30,309 bases of DNA from CAYPJE01 sp964410945 (GTDB taxonomy: Bacteria; Fidelibacterota; Marinisomatia; Marinisomatales; TCS56), in NCBI GenBank assembly GCA_964410945.1, contig CAYPJE010000037.1, positions 1 through 30,309 of the forward strand, given 5' to 3'. Position 1 is the first letter of the stretch. Each line of letters starts with the position of its first letter. Below the pieces are notes generated by a model. That model worked only from the letters and a program-made list of their open reading frames with translations. It was not told the origin of the DNA and made no database searches. The translations under genes and the position numbers were made by a program. Shown piece by piece: positions 23,956 to 30,309 of this stretch.

Positions 23956-24900
23956 TTAATCAGCCTTGATCAAGTTTATAATTTCCGGCATCTGCTCCAT
24001 CGCCCGCTGGTATCCTTCTTCAATCGAACGTTCAGCCTGATCAAAATCAAACATTTTCAAGTCAGCCAAACGGGGTGTAATCAGGATATCCGGTTGATGT
24101 AATTCAAGATTGGTGGCAGCGATCTTTTCTTCCATGATATCCAGTGATGCGCCCATTATTTCCATGATATTGGGCTTGGCTTCCTCTTCCCGCTCAAACC
24201 ACAGATTGATTTTCTCCCGGACCAGGCGTTCTGCCTGGTTATAGCTATGAGCCAGCTTGCCGATCCATTCATTCTGAATTTCAGTTTCATCGATTGTCCG
24301 GTCCGATTCATCGACAGTTGTCTTTTTATTTGATCTTTTTGACACCAGACCGGAATTCAGGTTCACGGCAATTACAATATTCGCCCCCATTGAGCGCACT
24401 ACATCCACCGGTACCGGATTAACCAATCCCCCGTCGATCAATAATTTATCCCCCCGTCTGACCGGTGTTATCACTCCCGGAACCGAAACACTGGCCCGGA
24501 TCGAATCAATAATGTTACCGCTGTCTAAAATTACTTCCTGGCCGCTGTCCAAATCTGTGGCTACCATTCGCACCGGAATCTGGAAATCGTCAAAGGTCCG
24601 GGCACTGGTGTGCATTGAGAATAAATCATGAATTTTTTTACCATCCAGAAACCCGGATTTAGGGAAAACAACATCAAAATAGGAAAGTACCATTTTCCAG
24701 TTCATACCCAGTGCAAATTCCCGCAGACTGTCAATTTTTCCGGTAGCATAGACGGCACCTACAAATGAGCCAATGCTGGTACCGGCGATATAATCGATTG
24801 GTATTTCATTTTGCTCAAGAGCCTGTAAGACTCCGATATGCGACCAGCCGCGGGCTGAACCGCTGCCTAAAGCCAGACCAATCTTTTTTCTACCTGCCAT
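23956..24900 (-). CDS. Patatin-like phospholipase (RssA/NTE type)
   Basis: A protein of 314 residues without signal peptide. The patatin catalytic elements are complete: oxyanion loop LGSGSARGWSHIGVL (residues 11-25), nucleophile elbow GTSIG with Ser42, and the catalytic aspartate in LLIDGGLVNPVPV with Asp156. It is expected to hydrolyse acyl esters of membrane lipids. Residues 160-314 form a mostly helical extension, including an acidic/basic segment (about 180-235) that is less conserved. Its start is 2 bp after the end of the flavin reductase gene, so the two are co-transcribed. Substrate is unknown. Confidence 0.9.
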   Translation of the reverse strand: MAGRKKIGLALGSGSARGWSHIGVLQALEQNEIPIDYIAGTSIGSFVGAVYATGKIDSLREFALGMNWKMVLSYFDVVFPKSGFLDGKKIHDLFSMHTSARTFDDFQIPVRMVATDLDSGQEVILDSGNIIDSIRASVSVPGVITPVRRGDKLLIDGGLVNPVPVDVVRSMGANIVIAVNLNSGLVSKRSNKKTTVDESDRTIDETEIQNEWIGKLAHSYNQAERLVREKINLWFEREEEAKPNIMEIMGASLDIMEEKIAATNLELHQPDILITPRLADLKMFDFDQAERSIEEGYQRAMEQMPEIINLIKAD

Positions 24901-24902
24901 CC

Positions 24903-25481
24903 TTATTCCCCAAGCTTTTTAATTTCCAATTCACTGGAAATGAAGGTTTTTGAACCAGGGTCACCGGCGATATAGGTATTGCTGCCCAGGTAAAGGGCAA
25001 AATCAATTTTACCCGGATCAAGCAGACCATCTTTTCCAATGAAATTTTCATTGGTATGACTGGCTACAACTTCCCCGATAAATAATGTATGATCACCGGC
25101 CGGGTATTGATGAACGACCCGGCATTCATAGGAGGCATAGGCTGTTTCGATTACGGGACAGGTAACCGCCACTGAATCTTTCAGAGGAATTTCCAGCTGA
25201 CTTACCTTATCACCATCACGGCCGGACAGGGTGCCGGTACCATGAATCAGTTTGAGATACTTCTGATCCAGAAAATTACAGGTAAATACACCGGAATCAG
25301 CAATCATGTCATGTGAATAGCGTTTGGGAGCAATCGAAACCATATATAGTGGTGGGGAGTGACTTACACCGCTGTGCCAGGCCGCTGCCATAAAATTAAT
25401 TTTATCACCCAGCCTGGCTCCAACCACGTTGACCACAGCCGGATAGAACTGATAGAATTGAGTGATTTTTTTTGTAATCAT
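24903..25481 (-). CDS. Flavin reductase family (FMN-binding split-barrel) protein
   Basis: A protein of 192 residues, typical for the family. YPAVVNVVGARLGDKINFMAAAWHSGVSHSPPLYMVSIAPKRYSHDMI is the flavin-reductase FMN-binding motif at the N-terminus, GVFTCNFLDQKYLKLIHGTGTLSGRDGDKV follows, and YASYECRVVHQYPAGDHTLFIGEVVA forms the dimer core. Such proteins bind FMN and reduce it with NAD(P)H for a partner oxygenase, or act as small flavoenzymes themselves. No partner oxygenase is next to it; the coupled gene is a patatin phospholipase. Confidence 0.88.
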   Translation of the reverse strand: MITKKITQFYQFYPAVVNVVGARLGDKINFMAAAWHSGVSHSPPLYMVSIAPKRYSHDMIADSGVFTCNFLDQKYLKLIHGTGTLSGRDGDKVSQLEIPLKDSVAVTCPVIETAYASYECRVVHQYPAGDHTLFIGEVVASHTNENFIGKDGLLDPGKIDFALYLGSNTYIAGDPGSKTFISSELEIKKLGE

Positions 25482-25540
25482 GTCATGCCTTAATTGGGAA
25501 TGATATACTAATTAACCATGGGAAATTCGTCAATTATAAA

Positions 25541-25565
25541 TAAAAAAGGGACGGAAAACCGTCCC
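25541..25565 (-). terminator. Rho-independent terminator of the third Spy-like gene
   Basis: Minus strand GGGACGG, loop TTTT, CCGTCCC (plus 25548-25554 and 25559-25565), followed by TTTTTT (plus AAAAAA 25542-25547). Perfect 7-bp stem, 25 bp past the stop. Confidence 0.88.
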
Positions 25566-25589
25566 CTGGTAATTCAAGCAAGCCTGGGA

Positions 25590-26078
25590 TTATTCCATGA
25601 TGCAGTCGCCTGGTCCCTGGAACCCCCGGAAACCGTGTCCACCATGCCGGCTACCCATGCCATTTCCCTGACGACCGTGGCCTTTCCGCATGGCATGCTG
25701 ATCGAAGATTTCTTTTTGCTCATCGGTCAGTAATTCTCGTACATCAAGCCGATGATTGACGTGCATTTTTTTCATAACCAGTTGTTTCCCTGAAATCTTT
25801 TCCAAAGTGGAATTGATCGCTTTACGATTGGGTTTATCGGCCCGCATCAATTCCTTCATTTCCAGGTGCAATTTTTGAACATCGGCCCGCTGATCAATCT
25901 GCTGCTTCTGAAAATCAAGCTTCAGAGCTTCAATTTTGTCAGATTGTTCAGTCGTCAAATTCAATTCAGCATGCAGTTGCTTACCACCCATTTTGCAATC
26001 CTTCGCTTGACGTCCTCCAAATCCCTGGGCTGATATCACCATACCAAGCGCCAAGCCGATTATTAGTATTTTTTTCAT
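25590..26078 (-). CDS. Exported Spy/CpxP-like protein with Gly-His tail
   Basis: The frame opens at 26114, but the ATG at 26078 has AGGAG at 7-nt spacing and starts a signal peptide (MKKILIIGLALGMVISAQG), giving 162 residues. The mature protein is helical with two LTxxQ motifs: LNLTTEQSDKIEALKLDFQKQQ and LLTDEQKEIFDQHAM. Between them is LHLEMKELMRADKPNRKAINSTLEKISGKQL, a typical Spy/CpxP helix pair. The tail, residues about 130-162, is rich in Gly, His and Arg (GHGRQGNGMGSRHGGHG) and may bind metal, as in ZraP-like proteins. It is the third Spy-like gene in 8 kb. It has no copy of the ECF-like promoter that I can see. Confidence 0.82.
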   Translation of the reverse strand: MKKILIIGLALGMVISAQGFGGRQAKDCKMGGKQLHAELNLTTEQSDKIEALKLDFQKQQIDQRADVQKLHLEMKELMRADKPNRKAINSTLEKISGKQLVMKKMHVNHRLDVRELLTDEQKEIFDQHAMRKGHGRQGNGMGSRHGGHGFRGFQGPGDCIME

Positions 26079-26141
26079 GTCTAAACTCCTGTTTATTGTT
26101 GTTTCATGTTTCACTTGTTAGACAACTTAATTAACCGAATT

Positions 26142-27380
26142 ATGACAAAATATTTTGGATTTATCCCAGTTGCATCGGAATTACTGTCGGAGAAAGAGTA
26201 CGAAAGCCTTGCTCAATCCTGGGGGGATATCCTGGGTGACTGTGGCGGAAAACTGATTTCCAGCGAAACCCTGGATCATGAAGGGCCCCTTGGTTTTCTG
26301 GTATTAACCGGTGGCACTGAAAATGATATATTAAACATACATCGACAACGTTGTACTCATTTCCCCGATGAACCATTGCTACTGTTCACACATCCCGGAA
26401 ATAATTCCCTGCCGTCAGCCCTGGAAACACTGGCACGGGTTAAACAGGATGGCAAAACCGGCGTAATCTTACCATTAGATACATCAAGCCAATCAGACTT
26501 GAAAAATCTGATTAATGATTTCTCGATTCAAGCGGAACTGCAAAATACCAGAATTGGATTGATCGGACAGCCATCTGACTGGCTGGTGGCCAGCAGCCCA
26601 GATCCCAAGCTGGCCAGCAAAGTCTGGGGCCCTGAAATTGTATCAATTGACATTAAGGAAATGATTGACACCTTTGACAGTATCAGTGAAGCGGAAGCGG
26701 AGGAATGGGTATCCGAATTAAAAAATGATTCCAAAACAGTTGTAGAACCAACCAACAGTGAAATCAATGCCGCTGCCCGGATTCTTTTATCGATCCAACA
26801 ACTGATAAAAAAATACCAATTCGACGCAGTATCACTACGTTGTTTCGATCTGGTTATCGATAGAAAAACAACCGGCTGTTTTGCACTCAGTCTTCTAAAT
26901 GACCTTGGAATTATTGCCGGTTGTGAAGGTGATTTGGTAAGCACCCTGGGGATGATCTGGGCTAAACTGATTTCAGATCAGACACCCTGGATGGCCAATC
27001 CGGCACAGATCGACGCTAGTGGAAACCGGCTCCTGCTGGCTCATTGTACCATCGCCCGAAATTTAATTACTGGTTATTCGCTTCGATCACATTTTGAATC
27101 CAATCTAGGGGTCGGTATACAGGGGGATATATCCGTTGGACCGGCCACTCTGCTCCGGATAGGTGGCAGCAATCTTGATCAGATCTGGCTGGCGGAAGGG
27201 GATGTAGTTGCAACGACTACCAGAGATAATTTGTGCCGTACCCAGGCCGAAATCAAACTATCCGACAAATATGATATCAATGACCTGCTGACCAATCCGC
27301 TTGGTAATCATATCATATTGATAAAAGGACATTACACCAGCCGGATGGCAAACTGGAGGCAAAGGTTCATCAATCATTAG
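26142..27380 (+). CDS. L-fucose/L-arabinose isomerase-superfamily protein
   Basis: The frame opens at 26106, but the protein probably begins at the ATG at 26142 (MTKYFGFIPVAS), giving 412 residues. The N-terminal 230 residues look like a Rossmann-type half with alternating strands and helices (FGFLVLTGGTENDIL, KTGVILPLDTS, RIGLIGQPSDWL). The C-terminal half has the isomerase pattern: IIAGCEGDLVSTLGMIWAKLISDQTPWMANPAQID (Glu262 and Asp291), LLLAHCTIAR (His301) and NHIILIKGH (His390), the equivalents of the metal-binding and catalytic residues of FucI/AraA. It should isomerise or bind an aldose/ketose; the substrate cannot be named. No sugar transport or kinase gene is nearby. It is divergent from the third Spy gene. 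Confidence 0.72.
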   Translation: MTKYFGFIPVASELLSEKEYESLAQSWGDILGDCGGKLISSETLDHEGPLGFLVLTGGTENDILNIHRQRCTHFPDEPLLLFTHPGNNSLPSALETLARVKQDGKTGVILPLDTSSQSDLKNLINDFSIQAELQNTRIGLIGQPSDWLVASSPDPKLASKVWGPEIVSIDIKEMIDTFDSISEAEAEEWVSELKNDSKTVVEPTNSEINAAARILLSIQQLIKKYQFDAVSLRCFDLVIDRKTTGCFALSLLNDLGIIAGCEGDLVSTLGMIWAKLISDQTPWMANPAQIDASGNRLLLAHCTIARNLITGYSLRSHFESNLGVGIQGDISVGPATLLRIGGSNLDQIWLAEGDVVATTTRDNLCRTQAEIKLSDKYDINDLLTNPLGNHIILIKGHYTSRMANWRQRFINH

Positions 27381-27417
27381 ACAAGAGGTATCAAGCATTC
27401 GATTAATCAATGTACTG

Positions 27418-28119
27418 TCAGGTTAGAAACCGAAATATTCCAACCACATGGGACACGCTTCCACCCATCACAAAAATATGCCAAATCGCATGATTAAACG
27501 GCAGGCGTTCCCAGGAATAAAATATAAGACCCAATACATAACATAAACCACCTATCCCCAGCCAAAAAACCATTCCAATAGGTACAATTGCCAGTATTGG
27601 TTTAATAGCAAACAGAATCAGAGCTCCCATCAAACAATAGTAGGGGACAGAAAACCAATTCATTTTAGTGAAAAAGAAAATTTCATGGATTATACCAGCA
27701 ACAGCCATTATCCAGACAGCACCCAGCAAAGTCCATCCCAATGGATTACGCATAAGTGACAAAATCACAGGTGTATAGGTTCCTGCTATTAACAAATATA
27801 TCGCCACATGGTCCAGGATCCTGAAAACCCGCTTTACCTTCGGTATGGTAATTCCGTGATATAAAGTCGAAGTCAAATAGACAAAGAACAGTGACAGGCC
27901 AAACACAATGAAACCAGCGAGCTTCCACGGATCACCACTCCAGACTGCAAAAATGATTAATGGTATCAAAGTCAATAAACTGAGTATTGCTCCTATCCCA
28001 TGGGTAACACTATTAACAATATCCTCCTTCAATGTGTAAAATGCCGTCACCGGCTTGGAATTTTGAAATGCCAATAATTTATTTTTTGTCTTTCCAGTCA
28101 TTTGATCACTCAGGCACAT
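27418..28119 (-). CDS. Hemolysin III/PAQR family membrane protein
   Basis: A protein of 233 residues with seven membrane helices. PAQR/hemolysin III motifs: EDIVNSVTHGIGAILSLL, the zinc-binding SxxxH region SLFFVYLTSTLYHG, RVFRILDHVAIYLLIAGTYTP, and the C-terminal HAIWHIFVMGGSVSHVVGI with the His pair that binds zinc. The family is related to adiponectin receptors and is suspected to hydrolyse lipids; bacterial function is not settled. The start overlaps the end of the preceding nitronate-monooxygenase-like gene by 10 bp. A second in-frame ATG at 28101 is a possible start; neither has a good ribosome binding site. Confidence 0.9.
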   Translation of the reverse strand: MCLSDQMTGKTKNKLLAFQNSKPVTAFYTLKEDIVNSVTHGIGAILSLLTLIPLIIFAVWSGDPWKLAGFIVFGLSLFFVYLTSTLYHGITIPKVKRVFRILDHVAIYLLIAGTYTPVILSLMRNPLGWTLLGAVWIMAVAGIIHEIFFFTKMNWFSVPYYCLMGALILFAIKPILAIVPIGMVFWLGIGGLCYVLGLIFYSWERLPFNHAIWHIFVMGGSVSHVVGIFRFLT

Positions 28120-29228
28120 TTATGTTGTTTATGAACAAGATTATATTCCGCAACGAGAGTATTCATTAGTTGTGCCACCGATGTTATTTCTGATATCCGG
28201 TGGGCATTGGCACCGGCGAATGTAAATCCATGTTTCAATTTACCTTTCTTGGCATTGATTAAAGCAGATGCAATGCAATATGGTGCTTTATCCAGGTTAC
28301 AGGTTCGCAGGCATTTCCAAGGACACTTAAACGGTTTTTTATTACCCTTCGCAACCTCAGTTAAAAATGCATTTTTAATGGCCCTCCCCGGTAAACCCAC
28401 CGGTGAGTCAATAATAATTATATCTTCTGGCTGTGCGGTGAGATATGATTTTTTGAAATCAATGTGGGCATCACATTCATGTGTTGCAACAAAACGTGTA
28501 CCCATTTGAATTCCGGCGGCTCCCAATTCCATCATACAATAAATATCTTCTCCATTATAGATACCACCAGCGGCTATTACCAGAATTGATCGACCATAGC
28601 GCTGTTCAAATTCAGCCAGATCATTGACAACTGCCGGGATCAGAACACTCAAATCCTGGCTGGGATCAGATAATGCATTCCTTTTAAATCCCAAGTGGCC
28701 GCCCGCCAAAGGCCCCTCAACAACCACCGCATCAGGAATGCATCCAAATTTGCGATCCCAATGATTGAAAATAATACGGGCCGCCCTGTCCGATGATACG
28801 ATTGGCACAAAACAGGTAGATAACGTGCGCAATCGATCGGGTGGCAAGTTACGGGAAAAGCGCAAAGGCAGGCCGGCCCCTAAAAACAGTATATCAATTT
28901 TTTCCTCTATGGCTACATCCACCAATTCATCATAGTCTGATAGCGCTATCATTATATTCACACCCAGTATTCCGTCGGTCTGTTGCTGGGCTTTATGAAT
29001 CTCTTTCCGAAGTGCAATCTGGTTAGCTGTTGTGATATCAGCATTAGCAGTTGCACATCCCATACCCAAACCAATAGCGGAAATAACACCGATCCCGCCG
29101 GCTCGTGCAACTGCTGATGCTAATCCAGCCAATGAAACACCTACACCCATTCCACCCTGAATGATCGGTAAATTTGCTATTTTATCTCCAATTTTAAGCT
29201 GCGGTATACTATTAGATATGCTTTTCAT
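28110..29228 (-). CDS. Nitronate monooxygenase-like flavoprotein with C-terminal Cys cluster
   Basis: A protein of 372 residues with the TIM-barrel flavin fold of nitronate monooxygenase/2-nitropropane dioxygenase: LPIIQGGMGVGVSLAGLASAVARAGGIGVIS at the N-terminus, VVVEGPLAGGHLG with His178, IAAGGIYNG and AAGIQMGTRFVAT for FMN phosphate binding. A cluster CPWKCLRTCNLDKAPYC (Cys302, 306, 310, 318; C-x3-C-x3-C-x7-C) lies after the barrel motifs, which suggests an Fe-S or zinc site. The family relates also to FabK enoyl reductases, so another substrate is possible. It follows the TetR gene by 47 bp and overlaps the hemolysin III gene. Confidence 0.82.
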   Translation of the reverse strand: MKSISNSIPQLKIGDKIANLPIIQGGMGVGVSLAGLASAVARAGGIGVISAIGLGMGCATANADITTANQIALRKEIHKAQQQTDGILGVNIMIALSDYDELVDVAIEEKIDILFLGAGLPLRFSRNLPPDRLRTLSTCFVPIVSSDRAARIIFNHWDRKFGCIPDAVVVEGPLAGGHLGFKRNALSDPSQDLSVLIPAVVNDLAEFEQRYGRSILVIAAGGIYNGEDIYCMMELGAAGIQMGTRFVATHECDAHIDFKKSYLTAQPEDIIIIDSPVGLPGRAIKNAFLTEVAKGNKKPFKCPWKCLRTCNLDKAPYCIASALINAKKGKLKHGFTFAGANAHRISEITSVAQLMNTLVAEYNLVHKQHKCA

Positions 29229-29275
29229 AGTTTTAGACTATTTTCGTATTATGTTCGATTTTATGGGAAAAATTT

Positions 29276-29848
29276 TTACCGGGCCTCAATACCTTTGAAC
29301 AGAATCGAAAGCATTTGCCGACATTCAATTGCCAAATCACCATTCTCTGACTTAATTATCAATGGATATTCGAGTCCTTTTAAGACAATGGCAAAATTAC
29401 GGGCCGTACCCGGAACATCTTCGACTTCAAAGACACCATTGTCGACCCCTTCCTGAATCAAATCGGTCAAGGTTGAAATTTCATAATCGGTGAAGTCACG
29501 TCTTATATTTTCTACAAAACCATACTGCTCTAAATATTCATCGGTTAGAGTTGTATAATAATTACTCAGTTCCTTTAAATGCTCCATTCTGGTCAGCACA
29601 TAAGCGCCTATCTTTTCCTGGGGTGATTCCCCTTCGGATATTGCCTGATTCAACAATTGTTGGTAATACCTGGAATCTTTGTGAATCACTTTGGCAAAAA
29701 TATCTTCTTTGCTTTTGAAATAATAATAAAGCGTTGATTTACCCATTCTGGCTGCTTGGGCAATTTCATCCATCGTTGTTTTTCGGATTCCGAAACGGGC
29801 GAATAGTTTATCCGCTACATTCAATATCCGTTCTTTTCTGTCATCCAT
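29276..29848 (-). CDS. TetR-family transcriptional regulator
   Basis: A protein of 190 residues. The N-terminal helix-turn-helix is clear: RILNVADKLFARFGIRKTTMDEIAQAARMGKSTLYYYFKSKEDIFAKVI (residues 7-55). The C-terminal ligand domain is not assigned to a subfamily; it contains many acidic and aromatic residues. It is probably the repressor of its own operon with the nitronate monooxygenase-like and hemolysin III genes downstream. The inverted repeat just upstream of the start is the likely operator. The inducer is unknown; the neighbours hint at a lipid or nitro compound. Confidence 0.93.
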   Translation of the reverse strand: MDDRKERILNVADKLFARFGIRKTTMDEIAQAARMGKSTLYYYFKSKEDIFAKVIHKDSRYYQQLLNQAISEGESPQEKIGAYVLTRMEHLKELSNYYTTLTDEYLEQYGFVENIRRDFTDYEISTLTDLIQEGVDNGVFEVEDVPGTARNFAIVLKGLEYPLIIKSENGDLAIECRQMLSILFKGIEAR

Positions 29849-29870
29849 TATTATTCTACTATGTATTTAT

Positions 29871-29893
29871 CGACCGTTTTCGTTTTACGGTCG
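29871..29893. promoter_or_regulatory. Candidate TetR operator
   Basis: A perfect 7-bp inverted repeat CGACCGT, 9-nt gap, ACGGTCG, 22 bp upstream of the tetR ATG, in the promoter region. A further GTCG follows. TetR-family operators are usually such palindromes near their own promoter. Confidence 0.55.
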
Positions 29894-30066
29894 GTCGAAT
29901 TTACACCAGACCAAGACAAAATACACCAGTATTTCTTATTTATATAATGATTACGCTTTCTATTTTAGCTCAATCTTCAATAAGCAAGTAGCTGTAATCG
30001 AAATTTCCCCTTACTTCATCAACACCATCCATCTACGTCCAAGAGCCTACGATAGATAAATTTCCC

Positions 30067-30309
30067 CTATTTCAGCAGGATCATTTTCCTGGTTTGGGTG
30101 AAGGCACCGGCCTGCAACCGGTACAGGTATACGCCGGTACTCACCGGTTCACCCCGACTGTTGACACCATTCCATTTCGCAGACCGGTACCCGGATCCCT
30201 GAATATCATCGACCAGTGTTACCAACTCCCGACCCAGTAAATCTGTAATCACCAGGTTGACCAGCATTCTTTCACTAAGCTCATAGCTGATTGTTGTAAC
30301 CGGATTGAA
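30067..30309 (-). CDS. C-terminal sorting domain of a secreted protein (5' end outside window)
   Basis: Only the last 80 codons are present; the frame is open to the window edge. The visible part is a full C-terminal sorting domain: FNPVTTISYELSERM, then LVITDLLGRELVTLVDD, GYRSAKWNGVNSRGEPVSTGVYLYRL and the terminal KMILLK. It resembles the domain at the end of the CotH protein in this window and marks a protein secreted to the surface, probably by a type IX-like or related route. The function of the main part cannot be seen. Confidence 0.9.
   Translation of the reverse strand, partial: FNPVTTISYELSERMLVNLVITDLLGRELVTLVDDIQGSGYRSAKWNGVNSRGEPVSTGVYLYRLQAGAFTQTRKMILLK

Noticed and set aside
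26079..26114. N-terminal extension of the third Spy-like protein
   Set aside because: The ATG at 26078 has AGGAG at good spacing and begins the signal peptide; the longer form would overlap the divergent gene.
30001..30068. Two copies of AAATTTCCCCT 57 bp apart
   Set aside because: Short and AT-rich, with no further similarity; it may be chance.
1..30309. CRISPR arrays, tRNA or rRNA genes, insertion sequences, prophage
   Set aside because: No direct-repeat/spacer pattern, cloverleaf, transposase or phage gene was seen; gaps are mostly short and the genes read as ordinary chromosome.

Overview
The window looks like a piece of chromosome from an uncultured-type Gram-negative bacterium of the Fibrobacterota-Chlorobiota-Bacteroidota (FCB) superphylum, most like Candidatus Marinimicrobia (Neomarinimicrobiota) or a relative such as Calditrichota or Ignavibacteria. 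The basis is two proteins with the NYPNPFNP...GxE...GVYxY...KMLLxK C-terminal secretion/sorting domain (the one at the right edge is partial), many signal peptides ending in a short FxQ or SAQ motif, outer-membrane barrels ending in Phe, weak Shine-Dalgarno use and moderate GC. The placement is inference; no rRNA gene is present. The window is almost fully coding, with no phage, IS, CRISPR or tRNA seen.

Layout. (1) 1-5182, plus strand: a five-gene, nearly gapless operon of ECF sigma factor (5' end cut off), a transmembrane anti-sigma factor with periplasmic HEAT-like repeats, a beta-solenoid protein with ten TSGGD/E repeats, an exported bactofilin-like domain fused to an outer-membrane barrel, and a toast-rack-like protein with an Asp-Tyr tract. 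(2) 5236-8327, minus: SppA protease with an N-terminal barrel-like domain, then ElbB. (3) 8740-16445, minus: a complete phosphate-starvation locus phoB-phoR, a porin, pstS-pstC-pstA-pstB-phoU. Three 11-bp-spaced direct repeats (CTAACA, seen as TGTTAG on the plus strand), each followed 9 nt later by a -10-like hexamer, lie upstream of phoB, the porin and pstS and are proposed Pho boxes. (4) 16540-17112, plus: tag. (5) 17238-23872, plus: a second ECF sigma, a small membrane anti-sigma-like protein and a membrane-anchored Spy/CnrX-like protein; then VTC-type polyphosphate polymerase-like protein, DUF4956 membrane protein, lamin-tail lipoprotein, and a CotH-kinase/lamin-tail/sorting-domain protein; then another small Spy-like protein. 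(6) 23956-26078, minus: patatin phospholipase, flavin reductase, third Spy-like protein. (7) 26142-27380, plus: sugar-isomerase-like orphan. (8) 27418-29848, minus: TetR regulator, nitronate-monooxygenase-like protein, hemolysin III-like membrane protein. (9) the C-terminal end of a sorting-domain protein runs off the right edge.

The most interesting signal is regulatory. The VTC-DUF4956-LTD-CotH operon and the separate Spy-like gene 4.5 kb away start with the same unusual element: CCGCAAG, 16 nt, CGTCTTA, then a conserved leader containing AACCrGAAATGGAAA at the same distance. The -35/-10 look and 16-nt spacing are those of an ECF-type promoter, and an ECF sigma/anti-sigma/Spy-like sensor operon lies directly upstream. 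I propose one envelope-stress regulon in which a Cnr-like sigma module drives a VTC/CotH surface-modification system and a periplasmic Spy-like protein. This is inference from sequence and context and was not tested by any search.
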